Positions 35,806 to 45,217 of a DNA stretch of 64,000 nt are shown here, in pieces. Below the pieces are notes generated by a model. The model had not been told where the DNA came from and made no database searches. It worked only from the letters and a program-made list of their open reading frames with translations. Position 1 is the first letter of the stretch. Every line of letters begins with the position of its first letter. Source of the stretch: Blastococcus sp. HT6-4 (lineage in GTDB: Bacteria; Actinomycetota; Actinomycetes; Mycobacteriales; Geodermatophilaceae); contig NZ_CP155551.1 in NCBI RefSeq assembly GCF_039679125.1, positions 2,728,001-2,792,000 on the forward strand, read 5' to 3'. Both the position numbers and the translations under genes were made by a program.

Positions 35806-37491
35806 ATGAGCCACGCCCATCCCGAGCTCCGTCAACCACCGCCGCTCCCCGACGGGGGCCTGCGGGTGGTCGCGCTCGGCGGTCTCGGGGAGATCGGCCG
35901 GAACATGACCGTCCTCGAGCACGCGGGAAAGCTGCTCGTCGTCGACTGCGGAGTGCTCTTCCCCGAGGAGCACCAGCCCGGGATCGACGTCATCCTCCCC
36001 GACTTCACCTCGATCCGGGACCGGCTCGACGACATCGAGGCGCTGGTGCTCACCCACGGGCACGAGGACCACATCGGCGCCGTCCCGTACCTGCTGCGCG
36101 AGCGTCCCGACATCCCGGTGGTCGGCTCGCGGCTGACCTTGGCCTTCATCGAGGCCAAGCTGAAGGAGCACCGGATCCGGCCGGTCACCCGTCAGGTGAG
36201 CGAGGGCGACCGGAGCACGTTCGGCCCCTTCGACTGCGAGTTCATCGCGGTCAACCACTCCATCCCGGACAGCCTCGCCGTGGCGATCCGCACCGGCGCC
36301 GGGCTGGTGCTGCACACCGGCGACTTCAAGATGGACCAGTTCCCCCTGGACCGGCGGATCACCGACCTGCGCGCCTTCGCCCGCCTCGGCGAGGAGGGCG
36401 TGGACCTCTTCCTCACCGACTCCACCAACGCCGACGTCCCGGGCTTCACGACGTCCGAGGCGGAGCTCACCCCGGCGATCGAGACGGTCTTCCGCACCTC
36501 GCCGAAGCGGGTGATCGTGTCGAGCTTCGCCAGCCACGTGCACCGCATCCAGCAGGTGCTCGACGCCGCGCACGCGCACGGCCGCAAGGTCGCCTTCGTC
36601 GGCCGGTCCATGGTCCGCAACATGGGCATCGCCGGCGATCTCGGCTACCTCACCGTGCCGCCCGGCCTGCTGGTCGACATGAAGCAGCTCGAGAAGCTGC
36701 CGCCCGACCAGGTCTGCCTGATCTGCACCGGCTCCCAGGGTGAACCGATGGCGGCGCTGTCGCGGATGGCCAACCGCGACCACGTCATCCGCATCACCGA
36801 GGGCGACACCGTGCTGCTGGCCAGCTCGCTGATCCCCGGCAACGAGAACGCCGTCTACCGGATCATCAACGAGCTGACCCGGTGGGGCGCGAACGTCGTC
36901 CACAAGGGCAACGCCAAGGTGCACGTCTCCGGGCACGCCAGCGCCGGCGAGCTCGCCTACGTCTACAACGTGGTGCGGCCGCGCAACGTCATGCCGGTGC
37001 ACGGCGAGTGGCGGCACCTCAAGGCCAACGCCGCCATCGCGTTGCGCACCGGGGTCCACCCGCGGGGAGTGGTCATCGCCGAGGACGGCGTCGTCGTCGA
37101 CCTGCTGGACGGCAAGGTGCGCATCACCGGCAAGGTGCCCGCCGGCAACGTCTACGTCGACGGCACCGCGGTCGGCGGCGCCACCGAGGCGCACCTGCGC
37201 GACCGGCGCACCCTGGCCCAGGAGGGCGTCATCACCGTCGTGGCGATCGTCGACGCCGACACCGGCCGGCTGGCCGAGGCGCCCGACTTCCTGGCTCGCG
37301 GGTTCGTGCACGACGAGACGACGTTCGACGAGGTCGTGCCGCTGATCGAGAAGGCACTGGCGAAGGCGGCCGAGGAAGGGGTGGGCGGGGCGGTGCAGCT
37401 CGAGCAGCTCATCGCTCGTGCCGTGGCCCGCTGGGTGGACAGGTCCCACCGGCGCAGCCCCATGGTCATCCCGATCGTCATCGACGCCTGA
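35806..37491 (+). CDS. rnj: Ribonuclease J
   Basis: Metallo-beta-lactamase/beta-CASP ribonuclease with endo- and 5'-3' exonuclease activity in RNA processing. The 561-aa protein has the zinc motif HGHEDH at residues 84-89, further metal ligands (NHSIPDS, HTGDFKMD), the beta-CASP region (VSSFASHVHRIQQ, ICTGSQGEPMAALSRM), PVHGEWRHL and a C-terminal domain. Length and motifs are normal. The ATG at 35806 lies 6 nt after a -10, suggesting a leaderless mRNA. In many actinobacteria dapA precedes this gene; here it does not. Confidence 0.95.
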   Translation: MSHAHPELRQPPPLPDGGLRVVALGGLGEIGRNMTVLEHAGKLLVVDCGVLFPEEHQPGIDVILPDFTSIRDRLDDIEALVLTHGHEDHIGAVPYLLRERPDIPVVGSRLTLAFIEAKLKEHRIRPVTRQVSEGDRSTFGPFDCEFIAVNHSIPDSLAVAIRTGAGLVLHTGDFKMDQFPLDRRITDLRAFARLGEEGVDLFLTDSTNADVPGFTTSEAELTPAIETVFRTSPKRVIVSSFASHVHRIQQVLDAAHAHGRKVAFVGRSMVRNMGIAGDLGYLTVPPGLLVDMKQLEKLPPDQVCLICTGSQGEPMAALSRMANRDHVIRITEGDTVLLASSLIPGNENAVYRIINELTRWGANVVHKGNAKVHVSGHASAGELAYVYNVVRPRNVMPVHGEWRHLKANAAIALRTGVHPRGVVIAEDGVVVDLLDGKVRITGKVPAGNVYVDGTAVGGATEAHLRDRRTLAQEGVITVVAIVDADTGRLAEAPDFLARGFVHDETTFDEVVPLIEKALAKAAEEGVGGAVQLEQLIARAVARWVDRSHRRSPMVIPIVIDA

Positions 37492-37538
37492 GCCGCGGGT
37501 CCGCGTCGATGTAGAGCGGAGCTGCACCCGGCCCCTCG

Positions 37539-37544
37539 TATCCT
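37539..37544 (+). promoter_or_regulatory. Candidate -10 element upstream of the MFS gene
   Basis: TATCCT about 150 nt before the probable translation start; it would give a GC-rich leader of about 145 nt. Confidence 0.35.
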
Positions 37545-37694
37545 TGGCGGCCGCCCGGCTCGGTCGACCAGGTTCGCGTGGCAGCCCGCTCGGGCACTCC
37601 CCCACCGACCGACCCCACCGTCGACCGGTGAGCGGCGCTGCCGCCGCAGCTCCTCGCCGTCAGCGACGCCGGCGCGACCTCGGAAGGATCTCCC

Positions 37695-39053
37695 ACGTAC
37701 CGCTCCGCGTCGGCATCGCACCCCGCTCCGCCTGCTCACGCATCGGCCGGCCCGCGCAGCCCGGGCGGGTTCTACGGCTGGCACATGGTCGCCGTCTCCG
37801 CCGTCGCCCTCGCCGCCACCGCGCCCGGGCAGACCGCGGCGATCTCCGCCTTCATCGACCCGATGACCGAGGGGCTGGGGATCAGCCGCTCGGCCATCTC
37901 CACCGCCTACCTGATCGGCACGCTCGTCGGCGCGGCGGCCATGCCCCTGGTGGGCCGCGCGCTCGACCGGTTCGGCACCCGGGCCACGATGGCCGCGATC
38001 GGCGCCGTCTTCGGCGGGGTGCTGATCTCGCTGGCCCTCGTCTCGAGCCTGCTCGGGCTGACCGCCGGGTTCGTCGGTGTCCGGATGGCCGGCCAGGGCG
38101 CCCTCGGGCTGACGGCCACCACCGCGGTCGCCGTCTGGTTCACCCGCCGCCGGGGCCTGGCCGTCGGCCTGGTCTCCGCCGTCGGTGCCGCCGGCATCTC
38201 GCTGGCCCCGGTCGGCCTGGAGGCGCTGATCTCGGCCACCAGCTGGCGCACCGCCTGGATCGTCGAGGGGCTCGCCGTCTGGGCGATCGTCCTGCCCCTG
38301 GCGCTGTTCGGCGTCCGCAACTCCCCCGCCGACCTCGGTCAGCACCCGGACGGCCCCACCCCGGCCGGGCACCGGCCCGCCCCGTCCCCGGTCGGCATGA
38401 CCCTCGCCCAGGCCCGTCGCACCGGCTTCTTCTGGGTGGTCCTCGCCGGCGTCGCCGTGGCCGGGATGCTGGGCACCGCGGTCGCCTTCCACCAGATCGA
38501 CCTGCTCGGGGAACGCGGCCTGTCCGCCACCGAGGCCGCGGCCAACTTCCTGCCCCAGACCGCGGCAGCGCTGCTGGCCACCCTCGCCGTCGGCGCGCTG
38601 GCCGACCGGATCAGCCCCCGCTGGCTGACCGCCGGCTGCATGGTCGCGCTCGCCGGCGGCCTGGCGTGGGGCACCGTCGTGGACCCCGGCTGGTCGGCCG
38701 TCGGCTTCGGGTTCCTCCTGGGTGGCTCCGCAGGCGCCATCCGCACCCTGGAGGCGGCGGCCTTCCCCCGCTACTTCGGCACCACGCACCTCGGCGCCAT
38801 CCGGGGAGTCGTCGCCGCCGTCAGCGTCGGCTCCACCGCCTTCGGCCCTCTCGCATTCGCACTCGTTCACGACGCGACCGACGGCTACGGGGCGGCACTG
38901 CTCGTCTCCGCCGGCCTGCCGCTGCTGGTCGGCGCCGCGGCGCTGGTGCTGTCGGTGCCTCCTCCACTGGACGCGACCTCCCCCTCCCGCACCGCCGACC
39001 GAGCGAGCTCGGCGTGTCCGGGAGAGACTGCCGGGACCGGCAGGGGAGCCTGA
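37695..39053 (+). CDS. MFS transporter with probable non-canonical start
   Basis: Twelve-TM major facilitator of the oxalate/formate-monocarboxylate-like type. GGFYGWHMVAVSAVALAAT is the usual first helix, RALDRFGTRATMA the loop 2-3 motif, and ATTAVAVWFTRRRGLAVGLVSAVG the helix 4-5 region. The first ATG in frame (37785) falls inside the FYGWHMV motif, too late for a complete helix, and no ATG, GTG or TTG exists between it and the in-frame stop at 37629. An ACG at 37695 lies 6 nt after GGAAGGA and is the best candidate start (452 aa). The substrate is unknown. Confidence 0.75.
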   Translation, partial: TYRSASASHPAPPAHASAGPRSPGGFYGWHMVAVSAVALAATAPGQTAAISAFIDPMTEGLGISRSAISTAYLIGTLVGAAAMPLVGRALDRFGTRATMAAIGAVFGGVLISLALVSSLLGLTAGFVGVRMAGQGALGLTATTAVAVWFTRRRGLAVGLVSAVGAAGISLAPVGLEALISATSWRTAWIVEGLAVWAIVLPLALFGVRNSPADLGQHPDGPTPAGHRPAPSPVGMTLAQARRTGFFWVVLAGVAVAGMLGTAVAFHQIDLLGERGLSATEAAANFLPQTAAALLATLAVGALADRISPRWLTAGCMVALAGGLAWGTVVDPGWSAVGFGFLLGGSAGAIRTLEAAAFPRYFGTTHLGAIRGVVAAVSVGSTAFGPLAFALVHDATDGYGAALLVSAGLPLLVGAAALVLSVPPPLDATSPSRTADRASSACPGETAGTGRGA

Positions 39054-39136
39054 TCCACCGTGCGCTTCCGGCCCTCCCGTGCGACGTCGCGAGCTACGGG
39101 CCGGGCGCAGCGGACGGCGGGCGAGGAGCGAGCGGC

Positions 39137-41690
39137 GTGGACGTGCAGGAGACCGGTGCGGGCGGCGCGGTCGCCGCCGGACCGGAGGGGTTGTCGCAGC
39201 GGGAGGCGGACGGCCGGCGCCGGCGCGGTGAGGGCAACGCCGCCGTCAGCCGCTCGGGGCGCAGCTACGCACAGATCCTGCGCACCAACGTCTTCTCGTT
39301 CTTCACCTGATCCTCTTCAGCATCGGCGTCGCGCTGCTGGCCCTCGGCCAGGTCAACGACGCGGTCATCAGCGTCGGCCTCGGCCTGGTCAACGCCGCGA
39401 TCAGCGCGGTCCAGGAGCTCCGGGCCAAGCGCAAGCTCGACCGGCTGCAGCTGCTCAGCCGCAGCGCGGCGACCGTGGTCCGTGACGGCCGGGACGTCGA
39501 GGTGGCGCCGGAGGAGGTCGTGCGCGGCGACGTCCTGCACGTGCGCCCCGGCGACCAGATCGTCGTCGACGGCCCGGTGCTCGACGGCGGCCGGGTCGAG
39601 GCCGATGAGTCGCTGCTCACCGGCGAGCCCGATCCGCAGGTGAAGGAGCCCGGCGACGACCTGCTGTCGGGCAGCTTCTGCGTCGGCGGTGGGGGCCACC
39701 AGCTCGCCCGGGACGTCGGAGCGGCCAGCTACGCCAACCGGCTCACCACCGACGCCCGGCAGGTGTCCACCGACAGCACACCCCTGCAGCGGCGCATCAG
39801 CTTCGTCGTCCGGCTGGTCATCTGCCTGGTCGTGCTGATGAGCGGGGCCATCCTGCTGCAGGCCGCTCTGGAGGGGTTCTCCCTGGTCCGGGTGGTGCAG
39901 ACGACGGCGGTGCTGTCCGGGCTGGTGCCCTACGGGCTGTTCTTCCTGATCGCCGTGGCCTACACCGTCGGTGCGGCGAAGAGCGCGGGGCGCGGCGCGC
40001 TGGTCCAGCAGGTCAACGCCGTGGAGTCGGTGAGCAGCGTCGACGTGGTCTGCACCGACAAGACCGGCACGCTGACCACCGGCCGGCTGAGCCTGGCCGA
40101 GATCACCCCCGTCGGCCCGCCGGAGGTCGGCGACGTCGAGCGGGTGATCGGGTCCATGGCCCGTAGCGCGGCATCGGCCAACCTGACCTCGGCGGCGCTG
40201 GCCGCCGCGCTGCCCGGCGAGCCGTGGCCGGTGCGGGAGGAGATCCCGTTCTCCTCCTCCCTGCGGTGGAGCGCCCTGCGCACCGACGACGGCGTGTTCG
40301 TCCTCGGCGCCCCCGACGCCCTGGCCCCGCACCTGTCCGGACCGCCCCTGACCGGCGCCGTCGGTGCGCGGACCGCGCAGGGGCTGCGGGTCCTCGTCGC
40401 CGCCCGCGCCGCCGACCCGCTCGCCCCACTGCGCGACGACGCCGGCCGGGCGCAGCTCCCCCCGCTGGCGCCGCTGGCCGTGGTCGCGCTGGCCGACGAG
40501 CTGCGGCCGGAGGTCCGCGAGGCGCTCGCCCGGTTCGCCGCCGACGGGGTCGCGGTGAAGGTGGTCTCCGGCGACGACCCGCGCACCGTCGCCGCACTCG
40601 CCCGCCAGGCCGGCCTGGACGGCGGGGAGCCGGCCGCCGGTGCCGACCTCGCGGCGCTGCCCGACCCGGAGCTCGACGCGCTGGTGGCCCGGACTGCGGT
40701 GTTCGGTCGCGTCGCCCCCGAGCAGAAGGAGCGCCTCGTCGCCTCGCTGCGCCGGCAGGGCCGCTACGTCGCCATGATCGGCGACGGCGTCAACGACGCC
40801 CGGGCGCTCAAGGCCGCCCAGGTCGGCGTCGCCATGCGCAGCGGCAGCGCGGTGACCCGGGACGTCGCCGACATCCTGCTGACCGAGGACTCCCTGGCCG
40901 CCCTCGTGCCCGCGCGGCAGGAGGGCCGCCGCATCATCAGCGGGCTGGCCACCTCCATGCAGGTGTTCCTCGCCCGGGTGGCCACCCAGGGTCTGGTTAT
41001 CCTGGCGGTGACCATGCTCGGCCTGGGGTTCCCCTACTCGCCGGCGCAGGTGGGCTGACCCTGCTCACCGTCGGGGTCCCGACGCTGTTCCTGACCATGT
41101 GGGCGAAGCCCGTGCCGCCGGACCCGCACCTGCTGGCCACCGTCGGCCGGTTCGTCGTCCCGGCAGCGCTGGTGACGGCGGGCGCCGGCGTCGGCGTCTA
41201 CGCCTGGCTGTACACCGACGTCTACACCCGCCTCAGCAGCGGCAACACACCGTCGTTCATCCTGGCGGACTTCGAGGCGTACACCGGGCTGGCGTCCGAC
41301 GACGTCGGCTTCGCGGAGGCGTCGGCCACGATCGGCGCCCAGACCGGGTTGTCCACCTTCGTCTCCTTCGCGGCCTTCCTGCTGATCCTCTTCCTCGAGC
41401 CGCCGAACCGGTTCTTCGCCTCCTGGACCCGGCCCGACGGCGACCGGCGTCCCGCGGTGCTCGTCGCCGTCCTCGTCGCCGTCTTCACCGGTGGGCTGCT
41501 CGTTCCGGCCTTCACCGACTACTTCGGGCTGACCGAGGCGGTCGAGCCCGTCGTGTTCGCGGTGCTCCCGGCGCTTCTCCTGTGGTTCGTGCTCCTGAGC
41601 CTCGCCTACCGGTACCGGCTGCTGGACCGCGCCCTCGGCCTGGACCACCTCCCTCAGGAGGACACCCCTCGCGGTGAGGTGGGGGCGGCA
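39137..41690 (+). pseudogene. Cation-transporting P-type ATPase (CtpE-like), two frameshifts
   Basis: P-type ATPase resembling mycobacterial CtpE. It is read in three frames: residues from GTG 39137 to NVFSFF (stop at 39310), then LILFSIGVALL through FPYSPAQVG (stop at 41058), then LTLLTVGVPTLFLTMW onward. Each break is repaired by adding one base: ACC to AACC near 39305 and GGG to GGGG near 41050. The core is otherwise well preserved: LLTGEP, phospho-Asp in CTDKTGTLT (GAC at 40057), GDGVNDARALKAAQVGVAM and C-terminal TM helices. Either two recent deletions or two base-calling errors. The GTG start has GAGGAG 8 nt upstream. It runs in frame into DUF389. Confidence 0.82.
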
Positions 41691-42659
41691 GTGCGGTTGC
41701 TCTCCGCGGCGCACGGGCAGGGCAGCACCGTGCCGAGGACCGTGGAGATCACCCTGCCCCCCGACCTGGTCGACGCAGCGGTGGAGGAGCTGCGCAGTCT
41801 GGACCCGCTCTCGTTGCGGGTGATGCGCGGTGTCTCGCTGGAACCCCCGGGTGACGTGATCACCGTGGAGGTGACCAACCGCAAGCTGGCCGCGGTAATG
41901 CGCCTGGCCGACCGGTGCGGTGTCGGTCGGGAGTCCTCGGTCTCCCTGTCGACGAGCAGGCCGGCCAGCGTCATCTCCGCCGGCCGGCAGGACGACGTGC
42001 TGCGCGACATCACCAGCGGGACGGCCGAGGAGATCGAGCTCGAGATCGGCCGGGAGAGCACCATGACGGCCGGGAAACTCGGCGTGATGGCCACCGCCGG
42101 CTTCCTCGCCGGGCTGGGCCTGGCCAGCGGCACCCTGCACCTGGTCATCGGCGCGATGGTCATCGCGCCGGCCTTCGAGCCGTTCAGCCGGCTCGCCCTG
42201 GGGCTCGTCGAGCGCAGCCGCGCCTGGCAGCGGGGCCTGACCGACATCGCCAAGGGATATACCGCCCTGGCGGCCGGCGCCGCGGCCAGCGCCGTCGCCT
42301 GTGCCGTCCTCGGCGCCGGGGCCCTGTCCACGCAGACCGGCAGCTACCTGTCATCGCCGGGGTTGGTGGACCACTTCTCCACGACGTCCTGGGTGAGCTG
42401 GGCGGTGGCCGTGGTGGCCGGGCTGGCCGGTGGACTGCTCCTGGTCATCAACCGCCGCGTCCTGACCGCCGGGGTCATGATCGCGCTGGGCCTGATCCCC
42501 TCCCTCGCCCTGGCCGCCATGGCCGTGGTCGGCGGGGACGTCGAGCTGGCCCTGCGCAGCCTCGGCCGGTGGACCGTCGACGCCACCGTGGTGACGGCGA
42601 TGTCGGCGGCGGTCTTCCTCTGGCACCGCCACCACGACGGGCGGAGGTCCACCGGCTGA
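41691..42659 (+). CDS. DUF389 family membrane protein
   Basis: 322-aa protein. The N-terminal cytosolic part (RTVEITLPPDLVDAAVEELRSL, EPPGDVITVEVTNRKLAAVM) and the membrane part with about six helices (MTAGKLGVMATAGFLAGLGLA, LVIGAMVIAPAFEPF, VMIALGLIPSLALAAMAVV) match DUF389, whose function is unknown. The frame is continuous with the C-terminal piece of the upstream ATPase, so a fusion is possible; the GTG at 41691 after GAGGTGGGGG is preferred as an independent start. Confidence 0.8.
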   Translation: MRLLSAAHGQGSTVPRTVEITLPPDLVDAAVEELRSLDPLSLRVMRGVSLEPPGDVITVEVTNRKLAAVMRLADRCGVGRESSVSLSTSRPASVISAGRQDDVLRDITSGTAEEIELEIGRESTMTAGKLGVMATAGFLAGLGLASGTLHLVIGAMVIAPAFEPFSRLALGLVERSRAWQRGLTDIAKGYTALAAGAAASAVACAVLGAGALSTQTGSYLSSPGLVDHFSTTSWVSWAVAVVAGLAGGLLLVINRRVLTAGVMIALGLIPSLALAAMAVVGGDVELALRSLGRWTVDATVVTAMSAAVFLWHRHHDGRRSTG

Positions 42660-42887
42660 CCGGCTGGGCGGCCCGGCGTTTGTCGCTCCGGTCGCACGGG
42701 CACGCGGACCTGGACCGATCACCGGCGCCGTGGCCGGCCCCGCGCCCGGTCCCCGACCGCGCGCGGACGCACCCTCGTCACCGGGGCCCGGTGACGAGGT
42801 CACGGGTCGAGACCACCGGCCCCCGGCGGTGGCGGGGGCGCGAGGCGTGCTCCCCCCACCGGCCGACGAGAGAACGGAGAGCCAGCC

Positions 42888-43496
42888 ATGGCGTCGACGC
42901 AGAAGAAGGACGACGAGCAGGAACACGGGCAGCAGCACGGCGGCGGGATGTCGCACCAGACCACGATGTACCTGCGCTTCGCCGCCATGATCACCACGTC
43001 CATGGTCGTCATGTACTTCACCATGTTCGCCGGCACGTGGGAGTGGAGCCACGTCCAGTTCAGCGAGAGCCGCGTGTTCATGGCGATCACCATGGGCGGC
43101 ACCATGGGGCTGGTCATGCTCGCCTGGATGCTCAACATGTACAAGAACATGAAGGGCAACATCGCGATCGTGGCGGTGAGCCTCCTGCTGCTCGGCGGCG
43201 GCATCGCCCTGGACCGGAGCCAGGTCACCGTGGACGACGTCAACTGGATGAGCGCGATGATCCCGCACCACTCGCTGGCCATCACCCGCTCCGAGCGCGC
43301 GGACATCGACGACATCCGGGTGTGCCAGCTGGCCGTCGAGATCATCCGGGCCCAGGAGCGGGAGATCAGCGAGATGGAGTGGCTGATCGAGGACATCGAG
43401 GAGAACGGAGAGGCGGACACGCTCGCGGAGGCGCAGGCCCGGCCCGTCCCCGAGTTCGAGGGCTCCGCGCTGCGGGACTGCCCTGAGCTGGACTGA
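42888..43496 (+). CDS. DUF305 domain membrane protein
   Basis: 202-aa protein with a His/Gln-rich N-terminus, three TM helices (LRFAAMITTSMVVMYFTMF, VFMAITMGGTMGLVMLAWML, IAIVAVSLLLLGGGIAL) and an extracytoplasmic DUF305 ferritin-like helical domain (VNWMSAMIPHHSLAI, EIIRAQEREISEMEWLIEDI). His/Met/Glu residues in these helices suggest metal binding; DUF305 proteins are often linked to copper stress. The ATG at 42888 has GGAGAG upstream. It is convergent with the FUSC gene. Confidence 0.9.
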   Translation: MASTQKKDDEQEHGQQHGGGMSHQTTMYLRFAAMITTSMVVMYFTMFAGTWEWSHVQFSESRVFMAITMGGTMGLVMLAWMLNMYKNMKGNIAIVAVSLLLLGGGIALDRSQVTVDDVNWMSAMIPHHSLAITRSERADIDDIRVCQLAVEIIRAQEREISEMEWLIEDIEENGEADTLAEAQARPVPEFEGSALRDCPELD

Positions 43497-43518
43497 CGGC
43501 GAACCGGCCATCCCTGCC

Positions 43519-44646
43519 TCAGCGGTCGACCGTGCGGGCGCGGTCCTCCTCCTCGGCGAGCTCCTGCGGAACGACCGCGGCCAGGCACCGCCGGATGGCC
43601 TCCACGATGCTGCTGGCGGCGAACAGGTCGTCGTCGGTCTGCCTCCTCGCCGCCCGCAGCTGGTCGGTCAGCCGGTGCAGCGCGGCGTAGGCCCCCCGCG
43701 TCGTGTCGGGGTCGGCGGTCGAGGCCTCGGTGCTGCCCAGCACCTCACCGAGCCGGGCGAGGGCCTCGGCCGCCGGTGGCCGCAGGGCCGGACCCAGCGC
43801 CACCCGGCGACGGTCGGCGACCTCGGTCTCGGCGATCATCCGGGTCACGACCTCGACGAGCAGCGCCAGGTTCTCCAGCGCCCGCGCCTCCTCGTAGAGC
43901 CGCTCGGCGTCCTGCTGGTGCTTCCGGGCGCGCCGGTTGCCGCGCCGGGCCTCCTCGGCCTGCTGGACCGCCGAGCGCATCTGGCCGAGGACGGGGTCGA
44001 TCGCACGCATCCGGTCGCGCCACTCGTGCCGGGTCGGCGGGTGGTCCCGGCGGAGACCGTCGGCGAGCGCGGCCAGCTGCCCGGCGAGCGTCCCCCGCAG
44101 CCGCTGGATCTCCGTCTGCGCGGGCGCCAGGGGCAACGGCGGGAAGGCCGCGGTCACGCCCAGCCCCACCAGAGCGCCCAGGAGCACCAGCCCGACGAGT
44201 TCCAGCACGTACCCGGTCGGGTCGCTGCCCCCGAAGATCAGGACGAAGAAGGCCGAGGTCGGGACCCAGCTGCCGGCATCGCCCAGCCGATGCCATCCGG
44301 ACAGCACCATGCCGACCGCCACGGCGACGGCGAGGGACAGCAGGTTCGGCACGGGTAGCGCGGTCAACACCACGCCGATCACCGCGCCGAGGACCAGTGC
44401 CAGCAGGATCTCGGCCGACTCGCGCACCGATCCGACCAGCGTGATGGAGGACGTGACCACCGCCCCGAGCGGGGCGTAGAACGGGTAGTCGTCCAGCGGC
44501 GCAGGGAGGCTCTGGGCCAGGGCCCAGGCCAGCCCGGCCGCCAGGGCCGTCTTCAGGGCCAGGACCACGCGGGGGTGCCGGTCCCAGACCCGGAGAGCCG
44601 CGGCGGGTCCGTCGCCGCCGTCTCCCCCTGCTCGTCCCCTCCGCAT
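43519..44646 (-). CDS. FUSC family / aromatic-acid-exporter-like membrane protein
   Basis: 375-aa protein with an N-terminal block of about six TM helices (VVLALKTALAAGLAWALAQ, YPFYAPLGAVVTSSITL, LLSLAVAVAVGMVLSGW) and a long cytoplasmic alpha-helical C-terminal half (QRLRGTLAGQLAALADGLRR, HQQDAERLYEEARALENL). This layout is that of single-block FUSC proteins, proposed to export aromatic or fusaric-acid-like compounds. The ATG at 44646 has GCGAGGA upstream. It is divergent from the DUF2267 gene. Confidence 0.88.
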   Translation of the reverse strand: MRRGRAGGDGGDGPAAALRVWDRHPRVVLALKTALAAGLAWALAQSLPAPLDDYPFYAPLGAVVTSSITLVGSVRESAEILLALVLGAVIGVVLTALPVPNLLSLAVAVAVGMVLSGWHRLGDAGSWVPTSAFFVLIFGGSDPTGYVLELVGLVLLGALVGLGVTAAFPPLPLAPAQTEIQRLRGTLAGQLAALADGLRRDHPPTRHEWRDRMRAIDPVLGQMRSAVQQAEEARRGNRRARKHQQDAERLYEEARALENLALLVEVVTRMIAETEVADRRRVALGPALRPPAAEALARLGEVLGSTEASTADPDTTRGAYAALHRLTDQLRAARRQTDDDLFAASSIVEAIRRCLAAVVPQELAEEEDRARTVDR

Positions 44647-44750
44647 CAGGCCATCCTCGCCCAGCGCCCGGCGGGCCCGGGCCGGCCGGTCGATGTGAAT
44701 ACGGGCACCTGACGGGTAGCCCGCGAGGACCACGGACGAGAGGAGGAGCC

Positions 44751-45137
44751 ATGAAGGCACACGAGTTCCACGCCCGGGTCCGCGAGCGCGGCAACTACGC
44801 GGACGCCCAGGAGGCGCAGCGGGTGACGACCGCCGTCCTGGGCCTGCTGGGGCAGCGCCTGGCCGGCGGGGAGAGCAAGGACCTCGCCGCCCAGCTGCCC
44901 TCCGAGTTGCAGGCTCCGCTGCTCGAGGCGGACGCATCGGCCGAGAGCATCGGCGTGCAGGAGTTCTGCTCCCGCGTCGCCCGGGAACTGGGCAGCTCCG
45001 AGCAGACGGCCCTCTGGGACGCCAGCGCCGTCCTGACCACGGTGGCGGAGGCGGTCACCGGCGGCCAGCTCAACCAGGTCCTCACGCAGCTGCAGCCGGG
45101 CTACGCCCAGCTGTTCGGCAAGCCGGACCTCGCCTGA
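44751..45137 (+). CDS. DUF2267 domain protein
   Basis: 128-aa helical cytoplasmic protein. [45 protein letters not shown] and [24 protein letters not shown] are typical DUF2267 segments. The function is unknown; in actinobacteria such genes often lie among stress or hypoxia genes. The ATG at 44751 has GAGAGGAGGAG immediately upstream, one of the strongest ribosome-binding sites in the window. Confidence 0.92.
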   Translation: MKAHEFHARVRERGNYADAQEAQRVTTAVLGLLGQRLAGGESKDLAAQLPSELQAPLLEADASAESIGVQEFCSRVARELGSSEQTALWDASAVLTTVAEAVTGGQLNQVLTQLQPGYAQLFGKPDLA

Positions 45138-45165
45138 TCCCACCCCCGCAGGGGGCCCGACCGCG

Positions 45166-45195
45166 GCACGGGCACGGCCACGGCCGTGCCCGTGC
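45166..45195 (+). terminator. Long palindromic hairpin after the DUF2267 gene
   Basis: Arms GCACGGGCACGGCC (45166-45179) and GGCCGTGCCCGTGC (45182-45195) form a 14-bp inverted repeat, 28 nt past the stop and just before the dtd promoter. Confidence 0.7.
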
Positions 45196-45205
45196 GCGAA
45201 CCCGG

Positions 45206-45211
45206 GAGAAT
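45206..45211 (+). promoter_or_regulatory. dtd: Possible -10 element of dtd, leaderless geometry
   Basis: GAGAAT, differing from TANNNT at the first base, is followed by 6 nt and the GTG at 45218. Confidence 0.35.
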
Positions 45212-45217
45212 GCGCTG

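Noticed and set aside
34798-37605. A 935-codon open frame antisense to RNase J, continuous with the membrane protein gene
   Set aside because: Only the last 193 codons have protein-like hydrophobic pattern and a ribosome-binding site; the rest is the GC-rich mirror of a well-supported gene.
37549-37694. SAM-IV-like or other riboswitch in the MFS leader
   Set aside because: Some GGCAG and CCGGTGAG segments look suggestive, but the GGCAACC core and closing helices are missing.
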